Below, piece after piece: positions 11,728 to 23,364 of a stretch of DNA of 64,000 nt (within the stretch, counting starts at the first letter, position 1; each line of letters begins with the position of its first letter). The notes beneath the pieces are model-generated. The model did no database searches. It had not been told where the DNA came from and saw only the letters and a list, made by a program, of their open reading frames with translations. The stretch spans positions 18,672,112 through 18,736,111 of the forward strand of contig OZ038392.1 in the NCBI GenBank assembly GCA_964036045.1, in the 5' to 3' direction. The position numbers and the translations under genes are program-made. The DNA comes from Eutreptiella sp. 'Long Island Sound 2002' (taxonomy: Eukaryota; Euglenozoa; Euglenophyceae; Eutreptiales; Eutreptiaceae).

Positions 11728-13396
11728 TGGCAGCGAAAGTGGAAAATTGCTCAAAATGGCCAAAAATGTGCACACTCATGGTTAAGGCAAATGAGGCACA
11801 TGCCCGACTTGGACCGGAGTGTGCCATAGGGTTGATATCAAGTCATATGTGTCCGACATATCTTTGGGGCGTCGCCCAACTCCTCCGGTATTGGGAATGG
11901 CAGGGTCGCCAAGTGAGCCCATGATTTGGGATAGTCCCAAATCGCCAACATGGCGGCCACGGTATGCCAAGCCTAAGAGGAGTTATTCGCCGGGTCCAAG
12001 ATATGTTGGCTACCGAAGTATGTACCCTCATAACATACTTGGGTCATGATGTCAATTGAGCGCAACGTTGAGATACACGGTCGCCACTTGACATCATGAC
12101 GAGCCAAAAATGGCAAAATTGGCACAATGACACACAAAAGTGCCTTGAAAGGCGCACAATTATATTATAATATCTTCGGCTTGGATCGTGCAATCAACTA
12201 ATCCTTCTAAACACAATGACTTGACACCAATGACCTTCGATCCCACATATGTGCTCCACTTGGGGCGCTTTGAAAGGTTACGAGCGCTGCCTTCCAAGTG
12301 GGCACATGAAAATATGGAAAATTGTAAAACACACACCTTGCTCCCAACGCATCGCTTCGGGATCACCACACAAGCTTCCCTTCACGAAGGTTAGGCTTGC
12401 AATTGACCGTAGGGAGTATGGAGAAGGGGCTTGCACAATATGAGGTCCATTGGCGGGCTTGGCTTGGAGTAATGGACCCGCCAAATGGGCACGCAACACA
12501 ACACATGGCACATACCACACATTGCCCAAAAAGGTAGCTCCCACCACGATATGTCATGCCCCTCCAAGGGCATAACTTTGTGTCAATCGCTCATAGGAAC
12601 TCAAGGAGAGTTCCTATGCAACACCAACACTTGCGCGCTACACTCGAAAGTTATCTTAACGCACGCAATATCATGGCCAAAGAGTTATAACGCAAACTCT
12701 ACCCTCTTGACCATGATCCATTACACTAGCGCGCACGTGTGGAAACGCAAGGCATATAAAGCTTCCTAAATTACGTCGGGAGTATTGTGAATACATCCCA
12801 CGTTTCCTTATTGTCAATACTCGCAAGCGGCACGAGATATGACCCTCACAAGTGGCCTCACGAATCAACTTTGTTTTGCCCATATCTCTGAGTCAAATGG
12901 AGGGCAAGATAAAAAGGAAGTTGATTCGTGCATAGGGAAGCACGTAGGTCCACTCGAAAGAGGTCAAATCAAGTGCGGGGATGTCGAAGTCGAAAATCCG
13001 ATTTCGACATCCTGAAAAACTCGGATTAAAATTGCGAGTATTAATTATGAAAATTGCGGAAGCATCCATGCAGTTCCTGGCGACTTTGGAGCCTTCGTGA
13101 CGGATAGCGTTAAAAATTCCATTATAAACAGTTAAACTGGCGGTTACGGTAAAGTCGCGAGCCAACCGCCAGCAGTCAAAACAGTGAATATCAGAACGGA
13201 AGCATAAAAATTGACGGAAACAATGTGAAAATAAAACCCTGTTGATTCCTGATATTCTGATACACAAATCTCCGCTGGCGGTGCATCGGTTGCCGATGCG
13301 GGGCTTCACGGCACGGAACACGCCGTGCATGGGGTTAGTGGACCGGAGACCGGTTGTATGCCGTAACCTGGCCATGGGGTTCTGGCCACCGCTTCA
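11728..13396 (-). repeat. E2 3' LTR (about 1669 bp)
   Basis: It matches 37060-38728 with roughly 14 substitutions and no visible indels (about 0.8%). Minus-strand ends are TGAAGCGGT and CGCTGCCA, that is TG...CA. The first plus-strand base (T, 11728) is G in the other copy. The LTR contains many short shared frames, including one of 160 codons at 12893-13375, none with recognisable similarity. Confidence 0.9.
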
Positions 13397-13408
13397 CCCC
13401 CCTCCTTA
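13397..13408 (-). other. E2 polypurine tract
   Basis: Minus-strand TAAGGAGGGGGG directly precedes the LTR start TGAAGCGGT. The same 12-mer plus the following nine bases occurs at the E4 3' LTR. Confidence 0.85.
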
Positions 13409-14866
13409 GAGCAAACCCTGGGGGGGCTCGATAACATCCAAGCATGGCAGCGGGTACCCAGGACCACTTCCTGAAGGGGGGGGGGGTGTCACATCCTCAC
13501 TTCAGTAAGTCACAGTAAGATAGGTATCCCACAGTGGGATGGGTAGATGCTGTATAAGCTCGTAGCACATGTATAGTATCAAGTATCAAGTCCCGGGTCC
13601 TGGCGGCGATTGTTCGGCATCCAAAGGACCCGTTAACCCATACCAGGCGCACCGGGTGCCGGCTGCTACGGTCACCACCACAGTGGCAGTGGCATACACG
13701 GCCAACATAGGCGACACACGACGACCGAGGTGGTCCCACAAGTCGAGAGCGACCACAAAGATCCATCAGGCTACCCCTAGCTTCCCAAGGCCCGCCGACT
13801 GGGGAGAGTCCCCACGGGTCCTTCCTCGGGCGCACCATGTCCATATCCATACGACGCGAGTCCAGAGTGCCATAGTCGAACTCCTTACGAACCCCAAATC
13901 GTAAGGGAACTCCTCCTGAAGGGATCGGGCATCAAGGCCGTCTTTTCCCTCGCCCTACTGCCACGAAGGCCATACATGAGGGAGTCCTCATGCAGTGTGG
14001 GCGGAGGCGTCGACTCCTCAAACCACCAGTTTCCCAGGCAGACTGACCGAGGTCAGGAGCACCGGAGGCCGCCATCCGAATGCAAGTGCGTCTGCGAATC
14101 GGTAGGCTCACACTGGGACTGACAGTGGCGGACCGCTGGGAGTGTAGTCAGGCAACTGGGCTTCCCGCCTGGCGCCATCAGGATCTCCACACATCACAGC
14201 GAATAGGGCAACACGGTATCACGGGCACTCAAACAGTAGAATCTGTAATCAAGTACTGGTCCAGGCTGGACCAGGCTGTAAGGATATGTACACGGCGACT
14301 CAAGGCGCCTCTGTATCACAGTCCATCCCTCAGCGATGGGCAGATGACACTTAACATACAGATGCACATATCCTGGAGGGCAGAAAAACAAGCAACAATT
14401 TGGGTAAATAGGCGTGTAAACACACTCAGAACAGAGTGCCAAACCACGCCACGGTCAGGATAAGGCAAATGCAGGAGGATGGACAGGATAACGCCTGAGT
14501 TCAGGCATATATAGTCTCGAGACACACGTCGACTGGTCTGGATTCCGCAAATGCCATGGAACCAGACCACACACCAAAAAATCGCAATGCCGATGACAGC
14601 GGCATCCGTTGCGCAACGTCGTATGGGCTTCAAGGCCCCAAGAGCTCAGAATTATGAAGGTCAGTCGCCCTACCTGGTTTCCCAAGGATTCAGCAGGGGG
14701 GGGAGTGACGAGTAGAAGAAGAGAGGGGCCATCCTCCTCTGGATTCAGCAGGGGGGGGTATATGGCCACTCTGTCACCGAAAGATGGAACAGAGCAAGCA
14801 AGTAAGGGACGATTCGTCGGCCTCACAAGCGCTCACAACACATCAGGGGAGAGCCCAGGGCGCTGA
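13409..14866 (-). other. E2 3' region after pol
   Basis: About 1.46 kb between the pol stop and the polypurine tract, without a recognisable gene. It contains a G-run at about 13476-13488 and a duplicated phrase, GATTCAGCAGGGGGGGG, at about 14687 and 14742. Confidence 0.5.
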
Positions 14867-15252
14867 TCAGGCACCCCTGGCTGCAATCGCCCGGGTGAGT
14901 GCTGCCAAGTCCGAAACGTGGATCTTGGTCTTGTGCTTGCGGATGTACTCCATGAAGGGAGTATTGACCCGCGGCACAAACGAGGAGACGGGTTCCCAGG
15001 TGTCGTGGGACGGCCCATAGCCTCGCCAACGAACCTTGAACTCCAGACCTCCGGGTGCCGAGGCCTTCGGACGCTGAGCCAGGATCTTCTCGACAGTATA
15101 GTCGTCCTGCTCAGCATAGTCGTCGTCCGAATCGGCCTCATGTTTGGCGTAGTCCAGGGACACATGACGGCCACGGAGGTCGGGTTCCCGCACACGGAGT
15201 TGACTCTCGTGGCGCTCCCGGAACTGTCCGTGACCCACCTTGATGCGGTAGG
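14867..15252 (-). pseudogene. E2 Pol C-terminal fragment with chromodomain (separated by E3)
   Basis: These are the last ~127 codons of E2 Pol, ending in TGA at 14867-14869. They follow on from 26344 once E3 and one GTAGG copy are removed. The junction then reads through in frame (GEDTY followed by RIKVGHG). The fragment has the end of the integrase GPY/F-like region. It then has a chromodomain: TVEKILAQR, the F-K-V-R-W-R-G-Y-G strand, and the aromatic-cage stretch DTWEPVSSF. Chromodomains of chromoviral integrases bind histone marks and steer integration. The N-terminal part of the longer open frame here (to 15475) is E3 LTR read-through. Confidence 0.9.
15248..15252. repeat. E3 target-site duplication GTAGG (left)
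   Basis: A perfect match to 26344-26348. Both copies lie immediately outside the 726-bp E3 LTRs. Confidence 0.93.
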
Positions 15253-15978
15253 AGAAAGATGTCCTTGAATTATGCCCTAGGTCTTTTGATGTATTCCTGC
15301 AAGTTGGTTTTGTAGTGGAAAACCCCAAACCAAAGCAGCAAGTAGAGCAAGGACTGAATATGGATCGAATCAATGAAATCAATGATTGGTTTTGGAATCC
15401 AGTGTAACACAGAAGGGCTGCAGATAGACAAAGCAGGTATATGAACATAGATTCAATCACAAATGAATAATGCAAAAGGTTTTAAAAGAAAATTGGTCAG
15501 ACTCTAGCCTCAGTGGTTGCAATAGGCACTTCATGTGCACTCTTTTGGGTGAAATGGTGCTGGTTAGGACTGAGGGGCATAGATGTCAGGACCACACAGA
15601 AAATGACTTGGCCAAGCAACTGAATTCAGAAACAGTTACAAAGTAGGACCACAATAAGTGGTAGATTCAATTGAGTATAGGGGTCTTGGGGTGGGAGACC
15701 ACTTAGGCTTAACCTCCAAGGCCCACAAGCATGGAATGCCTGATTTATTTTGGTATGACCTCCATGAAGGAAGGTACCTCCGCTCAGTTGAGTGGTAGGG
15801 GTGAACTTCATGGGGGGGGCTAGGGTCACAACCCTAGTTACCTTGAGAAAGTGTACTTTAGGCCACAAAAGAGAGATAAAAACACTTAAGTTTGTCTCAG
15901 CATCAACAAAGGGTTTTAAGGGGGGCTTCGCCTGGATCAAGCCCTCCAAGAAAGACATGGCAGTGACTTTTTCTTACT
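15253..15978 (-). repeat. E3 3' LTR (726 bp)
   Basis: It starts AGTAAG and ends CTTTCT on the minus strand. It differs from the 5' copy at the terminal base (15253 A, 25618 G) and at one internal site near 15706. The ends are delimited independently by the target duplication and the polypurine tract. Confidence 0.93.
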
Positions 15979-15987
15979 CCCCCCTGG
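15979..15987 (-). other. E3 polypurine tract
   Basis: Minus-strand CCAGGGGGG directly precedes the LTR start AGTAAG. The purine stretch is AGGGGGG. Confidence 0.75.
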
Positions 15988-18561
15988 AGTACTAGTTGAT
16001 CAAGCTAGTAGGACCAAGGAAAAAGGCTCAAATATTCCCAAAATTACCTCAAAAAAAATGCATTAAACTCACAGAAAACATTCTCATCACTTCATAGAAG
16101 CCTATCACACTGTATGGACCCTTGAAAAACAGTGTAATGTACCGTGAATGATGTCCCTTCGAAGGGGCATTCCTCAAAAGTCGCTGGCGTGCGGCGAAAA
16201 CTTTTGGAAAAAGTGTGGGGGCAGTGGGAATTGAACCCACGACTCCCTGTCTAGAGCACATGTGTCTGTCCACTAGGGTACAGCCGAACGCTCTAATGCG
16301 GACGGTTATCGCCGTATAAACAGCGTTTTAGTATACGTCCTGACCAAGGGTCAGGGCGGAGCAATACTCCCAATGGAGGACACAAACCCCCAGGAGCTGA
16401 AAAAAATAGAAAATGGAACCAGCAGGGAGTGATTCCTGCGGTTTTGCGGAAGGGGCTGCGATTTAGCAAGTGAAATCGTTGAAAATCGACGAAACCACGC
16501 GGGAAATCGTCATTTTTACACATAACTGAAAGTCGCAGACAAGCGCAAACGAAGCGGACGCCAAGAAAAGGGTTGCGCAAGCGAAAACGGCATTTGCAAA
16601 AGAAGGTATGAGCCGTAGTTTTTAAAGTTTTAAAGAAAATTTTTGCACAGTTGCATCAAAATTTTTACAAACTTCAGAGTAAAGTATTCACAATCAGCCC
16701 GCACCACAGAGCAGTTCAACAACCCGTCTCTCAGGTATGTCTGTGTCATTTCACACTCACGCATTGCGTTCGTGTTGGTTGCTCCGTCAAAACGTTAGGG
16801 TTGTTAACGCTGTGCTCGTTGGGGGGTCGGGTGTTCATCTCGCGTGCTCTGCACAGGTGAAAGCAGGAGTGAAAGGTATGTGATGCGAATGGAGCGCGCA
16901 GCGCGTATGTAGGGTTAGAATATGCGCTGTGCTCGCGATGCATGTGCCTAATCTAGGCATCCACACGCTGTATCGCTTCACCTGTATCCCTAATCCACCC
17001 TTGTTTCTTTTCTCACAGGTTAGTGTTTGTACGTGTGCGGCCGTAGCGTTCAAGTTGAGTTGCTTAAAACGCTTAGGTTTGTTTTGTGTTCGTTTCAATG
17101 CGGCATTCACACGATGCATGGTAAGTAAGGTAGGTTAGCCCAGGAGGAGCTCACCTCCTGGTTGAGTCTGTGGTTAAGCCTCCCTTCCCTGCGTGCACAT
17201 GATGCATTAAAGGGTAGGCCACGCGAATTGCGCACGGTAAACCTTGTTTAGGCTACCCAGGGGCTCCTCGGTACGTTCTTTAAGAGAACCTGAGGAGTCC
17301 CTTAACGCTTGCTTGCTTGATAAGGGTAGCTGCTCCATGCAGCGTGTTTGCGGACAGCGTATTATAGGGCACACTGAGAAGGGTATAACACCTGGAGTGT
17401 GCCTTGGTTCCTCCGCCGCAAACGCCCTTTCATTTGCCTTTGTTTTACAGGTGGGCAGGTAGGGTGAGTGGTGCAGCAGCATTTTTTTTATGCCCTGCTA
17501 AACAGGGGCGCAGATCACACAAACAAGTAACTCCGCTCCGCCTGTGGCAGAGCAGGGAGTCCGACTTCATCGACATCTGCGCCTTGCACACGAGAGCACT
17601 CCTTCCCACCAAGCCCTTGCAGGGGAAACGCGTTGTGGCGTCCCCTGTGAGGCCACAGTTACTTAGCAGCGCTGTGTTCTCTTGTCATTTCACAGGTGGG
17701 TCGCTAGGACCCTCGAGAACTTTCTCTTCGCAACGCCAAGTAGAGTGTGCGTGTAGGAGTGGTAGTCCTGCGTGGGGGCTAGAGCCAGTTGCCCAGCGCT
17801 CGCCCACCAGGATGGTGCCACTGTAGGGTGTGTAGGACCTGTAGGGGGCGTGTCACTGTCCCACCCTTTTCCTGCAATTTTAGCTGGGTTGGTGGGCTGT
17901 GACAGTGGGTTAGGTTAGTGTTTTTGGCCACATAGCAAACAGGCGTTTTGCATGCCTTCATAGCTTTTGGCCACCCCTCCCTGTAGTAGTCAGGTAGGTA
18001 GGGAAAACAATACCTGGACTAACACTCTGGGTATTCCCCCAAGGTTTTGCGCCAGCACAGAAATTGGGCGCATAGGGGAGGGGAGACCCGGGGCGTACCC
18101 CGTGGCATCAATAAGCCAACCCTCCGGGTTTAGCAAGGGCGCAGACTTGGGTATAATTAGGACACCACTTCTGCGGCTTGCTCTTAGGACCTTAGGACTA
18201 GCACACTCACACATACGTCATGGCAAGTAAGGGTAAGGTAAACCCAGAAAGGAAGGGTAGAACCCCATGGGTCTGGACCAGTCAGGGGTCCTAACTGTGG
18301 GCTCGCTTGTCCCCAAGGAGGGAAGACACACCTTGCCTCATAACACCTTGCTTGTCATTCCCCCCTGGTGTAGAAAGCCACCGTTCTTCGTTGGCTCACC
18401 AAGGTCATTACATTAGGGCAGTACCCATGCAACACATGGTCAACAAGGCAAACACTCGCTGGGTGGCTGCAATCTTGATAAGCGGCCACCTGGCTCACGC
18501 TGGAAACCATAGGCATGGGTCTGCAGGGCACAGACAGGGTCAGTTGACTGACACAGGGTAA
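15988..18561 (-). other. E3 3' region
   Basis: 2.6 kb between the pol stop and the polypurine tract. No frame shows recognisable similarity. It contains the tRNA-like sequence at 16216-16292 and several CACAGGT words resembling splice junctions. An unrecognised third gene cannot be excluded. Confidence 0.45.
16216..16292 (-). tRNA. tRNA-like sequence (possibly Arg-TCT derived), likely pseudogene
   Basis: On the minus strand there is an A-box-like TACCCTAGTGG inside a CTGT/ACAG D-stem. An anticodon-like stem CATGT/ACAGG (one mismatch) follows, with a 7-nt loop whose centre is TCT. Next come a 5-nt variable region, a perfect T-arm GTGGG-TTCAATT-CCCAC, and a 3' TGCCCCCA. A T5 run typical of Pol III termination follows within a few bases. 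The 5' acceptor strand does not pair with TGCCCCC, position 33 is not T, and there are extra bases between the D and anticodon arms. It is therefore probably a captured or decayed tRNA inside E3. Confidence 0.45.
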
Positions 18562-21500
18562 TTAGTTTCGCTTCTTACGCTGGGACATAGTCTCAGCACG
18601 GGTTAGGAGCTGCCCCTCGTTGTTCTCAACGAGGTAAGTGCGGAAGATGGGGTTGATACTCCCATCTGGTTGTATGAAGGCTGACATAGGTTCCCAGGTC
18701 GCCTCGGACAACCCATAGCCATCCCACAGGGTAAGGAATTTCCAGCCCTGTTTATACTCGTGGCGAGCAATACCTGCAACCACGTAGTAACCATCGACTG
18801 ACATCTCATCGGCAGTCATCTCTTCGAGTTCGTCTGCCTCCTCTGGACTGGCAGCGTTCTCTAGGTCTATACGTTCAATCTCACTGTCGCTGAGGCGCCA
18901 CTCATCCCAAGACAAGTCGTCAGGGGAGTGATAGTGCCTCAGCTGCTTAGGAGCACATAGCAGTTCACCACCTAGACGTGGACTGCACCTGACATGGATC
19001 CTGGATCCATCTATCCTGATGATACGATAGGGTCCAAAGTAAGGGTCCTGTAGGCAGTTACGTGGCCAGGAGGGTAGGCGTGAATGGTGTACCAAAACAA
19101 GGTCACCAACCTTGAAGCTGGCAGGTCGCCGTAGGCGGTTCCGTCGGCTCTGTTCACGGTCACGAATGTGCCTCAGGTTAGTACCAGCCTGGTTAGCCAG
19201 AGACTGCTTGTGTTCTAGCCAATCTCCTACAGGGCTCTTGAAGTCCTCAGGAAAGGGGGTTTTGAAGAACCAAGCAGGTCGTCCTCCATGGAACAGTTCG
19301 TGGGGGGTGAAACCCGTAGAAGAGCTCCGCTGTGAGTTCATGGACAGAACTGCCCAGGGCACTAGGCGTACCCAGTCCTTAGTGCGCTCCTGTTTCATCA
19401 GGATTCTTAAGTTTTGCTCCACCACACGGTTCTGTCTCTCACAGAGAGGGTTAGACGTGTGAGTGTAGGGCACACCTGTGGTTACCTCCACGTTGAGGGC
19501 ATTTAGCACTCGTTTGTACCACCCAGTGTCACTGCGGATGCGTACATCTTCATCAGAGTGCACCTGTTTAGGTGCTCCATAGGGTTCGAACCATTGTTCG
19601 ACCAACATTTTCACAGTCTGCTCACCTGTGATTTTCTTATTGCAAGGGAACACACGGGTGAAGCGAGATAGACCACAGGTGACCACGAGGCAACTATCAT
19701 AGCCGCCAAAGCGTGGTAGGCCGTGGATGTAATCCACGTAGAGAAGAGAGTTAGCACAATAGGGTATGGGTAAGCTGGAGATCAGACCCCTATCCCTACT
19801 GTCGCTCTGCTTGCTGGCATGACAGCCACAAGCATCCACAATGGTCTGCATACGCGACCTCAGTTCAGTCAGGGTTAGACTGGAGTAGAAACACTCACGG
19901 AAGAAGTCCACTGAGCGATTAGCGCCAGTGTGACCGGAACTGAGATGGGACCACTGTAGGCACCCATCTAGTCGTGCCTCAGGCACCACAATTCGGTCCT
20001 CGTAGAAGAGGTACTGATTGTTTTTATACCACTGGTGCCCGTCAATGACACGGGGTTCGAGACCAGTGTTGAGGGTTTGGAGAATTTCTTCATACTCTGA
20101 CTGATAGTCGGTTAGACTCCAACCCTCCAGGATTCCAGCAGTGCGCATGGACAGGTCAAGCTGGACATCCATACGCTGGAAAGCCTCTTTGGCGAGCGCC
20201 TCAGAGCTCTCACCAATAAGCGCATCGAAGTTGTTGCGCGATATATAGTCAGACAGTTCATTCTTAATCCCGGGGATATGATGCACTGTCAGCCTGAACT
20301 GGCTCAGGTAAGTCCACCACCGTTTTAGCTTCGCTTTCTCTGGTGGTGGGCCCTTCTGAAATGACTTCACAGGCTCCTGGTCACACAGCCAGACAATAGG
20401 GTTAGACCCCAGGAGTCGGGATTGTGAAGATAGCACCAACATACCGGCCAGGAGTTCCTGGTCATAGGTGCTGTAGTTGGAACGCGCTTGGTTCCACTTC
20501 CAATTCCAGTGTCCCAGTGGCACCAGTCGCCACTCACTGGTAGGATAGTCGTGTTTCAACGAACCATCACGGTTCAGTCCAGTAGTACGATAATGGCAGT
20601 GGGTTAGCTCAGCGGGGTTAAGCTCCTGCCATTGATAGATCGTACCTCCCCCCCCTACATCACTGGCATCAGTGATCAGGACTATCTCGCCCTCGGGGCG
20701 GGGAACTCCCAAGCAGTTGGAGGAGGCAATCTTCTTCTTCAACTCCTGGAAACACTCTTCCTCTCTGGAGGTCCACCTCCAGGGAGTAGTTTTCTTGATT
20801 AGGTCAGTGAGGGGTGCAGAGGAGTAAGTAAAATTGTGGATGTGACGCCGATAGAAATTACAGGCGCCCACAAAACTCCTCACATCGTGTAGACCCTTCT
20901 TAGGGTCATCGCGAATCTGCATGTCCTGTAGGGGCTGCATCTTAGACGCGGCTGGTTTCCACCAGCCATACCCCACGTCGAAACCCAAATACTCCATCTC
21001 CTCTTTCATGAACTCACATTTTTCGAGTTTGATTCGGAGATGGTTTTCTTGACAAACAGTGAAGAATTCACGTAGGAGAAGGACATGGTCCTCTTTGGTA
21101 TTAGTACCCAAACTCACGTCGTCGATGTGAGCCTCCATTTCTGCACCCCGAGAAATCAACTCTTGTACTAGAGGCCTGCGCCTCAGTATGTACAAAATTT
21201 TGTTCATAAGCTCCTGGAAGAGCGCTGGGGCGTTAGCCACCCCGAAAGGCATAACCTTCCACTTGAAGACACGACCCTTAGGGGTTATAAAGGCAAGCAG
21301 CTCCTGAGCTGCGGCGGTTAGGTCAACCTGCCAGAAACCAGAGCGTTTGTCCATTTTGGTCTTATACCTACATTTGGCAATACGCTCCAGGGTGTTTTCC
21401 ATGTTAGGAATACTCCCTGAGTGGTTCTGGGTTTTCTTGTTGACCTCACCATAGTCTACAACAAGACGTAGAGCAGTCGACCCTGGTTTAGCAACAAGGA

Positions 21501-23364
21501 AACAGGGGCTGCAGTGATGGGGATAGTCCCCATGTTTGTACTCTTCAACGAGGCCAGCATCAATGCATTCTTGGATCTGGCGCTCGATTTCTTCAACCTG
21601 TTCCTGTGGAGCTGGATAGGGACGACGCCTCACTCGCGTCTTTTCAAATTCTGGTTTCAATTTCAGGTCCATCTGGACCAGTTTTTTGCAAGATAGGGGA
21701 GGCGGCAAGGCGCCGAACACCTCCTCATATGTTATCAGCAGTTTCTTCAGGTGGGGGTCAAGGTTAAGACTCTCGACTTTCTGAAGGAAATCCTCCTCAG
21801 CATGGAGGTTGCTTTTTCCATGTTCTTTCTTTTTATGCCGATCAGCAGTTTCGGCAGGTACAGTACCATCGTCCCACTCAGGGGGACATTGCTGCCCATA
21901 GTGTAGAGAGTACACTAGAGGTATCTCAGGATCAGGCAGCGTATAGGACTCATCGTCCTCCTCAGACCAGATGGAGTATTTCCAGGTCTGTCTGAGGTAT
22001 TGCAGCCGCTCTTGGCGCTCAATACCTTCGGCCTTCAGGTACAACAGCCGTCGGAGTTCTTGCGTGTCAAGCTCAGACAAGGGCATGTTATTAGCAGCAG
22101 GCCGTGCCAGAGCATCAGTACTCCGGGCCACGGGTTCACCTGTGTGCACAGGCTGCATGTGTAGCACTGGTTTCCCAACAGAGGAAGCGGGTTCAGAGGT
22201 TGACTCTAGATCTACCTCCTCTAGCAACAGCTGGGCCAGGAAAGCACTATGTTTTAGGTCAACACAGCTGGGATCAACAGAGGGAATAGTGCTGGCGATC
22301 TCAGACAGTTGGTCGTCAGCATCCTCTTTTACAGCTGCAGGTTCCAGATAGTCATCAGGAGACTCACACCCTGTAAGTGTGGCAGATAGGTGCTCAGGAG
22401 ATCGATTTTTGAGATCATAAAGGGTCAGGCCACGATTTTCGGCCATGACCTCTTTTAGTAGCACCTGGTCCAGGTCACACAGGGGTACAGGATTGAGAGA
22501 TCCATCGATGATGGACAGGAAACTGGCCCACTCAGGGGCCTGCATAGCTGTGTCTGAGTCCTCAGGCACATAGATGGGGCCGTCGGGGAGTTGCACTCTT
22601 CCCACGGTCATTCGGTCAAGCATACGGCGCCAGTAGGCATGTTCACCAGAGCAACCCCAGTCAGGGGTGCACATAACAACCCTTCCTCCCTCATAAGCGA
22701 TCTTGGTCAGGACCTTCGCGAGCAGGGAGAAGGGAGGGTTAGCATACGCTAGGCCCATTGCTTTCCAGAAGAAACGGAAAGCATTGTTCGTCTGTTTCGA
22801 GCAGTACAACTGCATGATGTGCTGTTGTTGGCTCGCAAACAATTCCACCTGGATCTCATCCAGGTTTACCTGAAGGGCCGCCAGTCCATTTTCGAGAACA
22901 TGACGGGCCAGTTGGTAATTTTCAGTACGATAGTTCGTCTTGGCTGCGTAGCGCAGCCCAGACTCTTTTCGTCCTGACAGCTCCAAAGGAACGGAGAATA
23001 GCCCACTGCCAAAGTCGCAGTGCAAAGAGTAAGGTCGCTGTAGGGACAGCATTTTAACCTGGGGGTTTCTTCTTAGAAAGTCAGTGCCAATGACAATGTC
23101 AAAGGCGTCAGTGTCCAACACTCTGCAGTGTTGAGTCACGGTTTCGTCGCCCAGACAGATGGTCACATCGACACCCCCCAAGGAATGGATGGTACGCCCA
23201 TCCCCTACTCTTATGGCCACGGTCTTAGTTTTCTTGAAAGTTTTAAGCAGGCGCCGGGCCACTATGGAAAGTGTTGCACCGGTATCAAGCACTGCTCGAA
23301 AAACCTGATCCCCGATTTTCACGAGGATCCAGAAAACCAAGTCCTCCTCTTCGGAGCCGCCCCC
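18562..23364 (-). CDS. pol: E3 Pol (protease-MTase-like-RT-RNase H-integrase-chromodomain)
   Basis: About 1600 codons in the same frame as Gag, entered through a UAG at 23365-23367 (next codons GGG GGC GGC). Order: retropepsin with DTGA close to the N-terminus; a methyltransferase-like segment with ANPPFSLL around residue 200; an acidic linker; RT (VVDYGEVN, MPFGVANAP) whose catalytic box reads HIDD instead of YIDD; RNase H (LITDASD, YDQELLA); an integrase zinc region (H, H, CGC); and an integrase core with D (YVDYIHG), D (HSDEDV) and E (CERQN). A GPY/F motif (YFGPYRI) and a C-terminal chromodomain (FLTLWDGYG, ATWEPMSAF) follow. It ends with TAA. There is no frameshift or internal stop over 4.8 kb. 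The product copies and integrates E3. Confidence 0.93.
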   Translation of the reverse strand, partial: GGGSEEEDLVFWILVKIGDQVFRAVLDTGATLSIVARRLLKTFKKTKTVAIRVGDGRTIHSLGGVDVTICLGDETVTQHCRVLDTDAFDIVIGTDFLRRNPQVKMLSLQRPYSLHCDFGSGLFSVPLELSGRKESGLRYAAKTNYRTENYQLARHVLENGLAALQVNLDEIQVELFASQQQHIMQLYCSKQTNNAFRFFWKAMGLAYANPPFSLLAKVLTKIAYEGGRVVMCTPDWGCSGEHAYWRRMLDRMTVGRVQLPDGPIYVPEDSDTAMQAPEWASFLSIIDGSLNPVPLCDLDQVLLKEVMAENRGLTLYDLKNRSPEHLSATLTGCESPDDYLEPAAVKEDADDQLSEIASTIPSVDPSCVDLKHSAFLAQLLLEEVDLESTSEPASSVGKPVLHMQPVHTGEPVARSTDALARPAANNMPLSELDTQELRRLLYLKAEGIERQERLQYLRQTWKYSIWSEEDDESYTLPDPEIPLVYSLHYGQQCPPEWDDGTVPAETADRHKKKEHGKSNLHAEEDFLQKVESLNLDPHLKKLLITYEEVFGALPPPLSCKKLVQMDLKLKPEFEKTRVRRRPYPAPQEQVEEIERQIQECIDAGLVEEYKHGDYPHHCSPCFLVAKPGSTALRLVVDYGEVNKKTQNHSGSIPNMENTLERIAKCRYKTKMDKRSGFWQVDLTAAAQELLAFITPKGRVFKWKVMPFGVANAPALFQELMNKILYILRRRPLVQELISRGAEMEAHIDDVSLGTNTKEDHVLLLREFFTVCQENHLRIKLEKCEFMKEEMEYLGFDVGYGWWKPAASKMQPLQDMQIRDDPKKGLHDVRSFVGACNFYRRHIHNFTYSSAPLTDLIKKTTPWRWTSREEECFQELKKKIASSNCLGVPRPEGEIVLITDASDVGGGGTIYQWQELNPAELTHCHYRTTGLNRDGSLKHDYPTSEWRLVPLGHWNWKWNQARSNYSTYDQELLAGMLVLSSQSRLLGSNPIVWLCDQEPVKSFQKGPPPEKAKLKRWWTYLSQFRLTVHHIPGIKNELSDYISRNNFDALIGESSEALAKEAFQRMDVQLDLSMRTAGILEGWSLTDYQSEYEEILQTLNTGLEPRVIDGHQWYKNNQYLFYEDRIVVPEARLDGCLQWSHLSSGHTGANRSVDFFRECFYSSLTLTELRSRMQTIVDACGCHASKQSDSRDRGLISSLPIPYCANSLLYVDYIHGLPRFGGYDSCLVVTCGLSRFTRVFPCNKKITGEQTVKMLVEQWFEPYGAPKQVHSDEDVRIRSDTGWYKRVLNALNVEVTTGVPYTHTSNPLCERQNRVVEQNLRILMKQERTKDWVRLVPWAVLSMNSQRSSSTGFTPHELFHGGRPAWFFKTPFPEDFKSPVGDWLEHKQSLANQAGTNLRHIRDREQSRRNRLRRPASFKVGDLVLVHHSRLPSWPRNCLQDPYFGPYRIIRIDGSRIHVRCSPRLGGELLCAPKQLRHYHSPDDLSWDEWRLSDSEIERIDLENAASPEEADELEEMTADEMSVDGYYVVAGIARHEYKQGWKFLTLWDGYGLSEATWEPMSAFIQPDGSINPIFRTYLVENNEGQLLTRAETMSQRKKRN

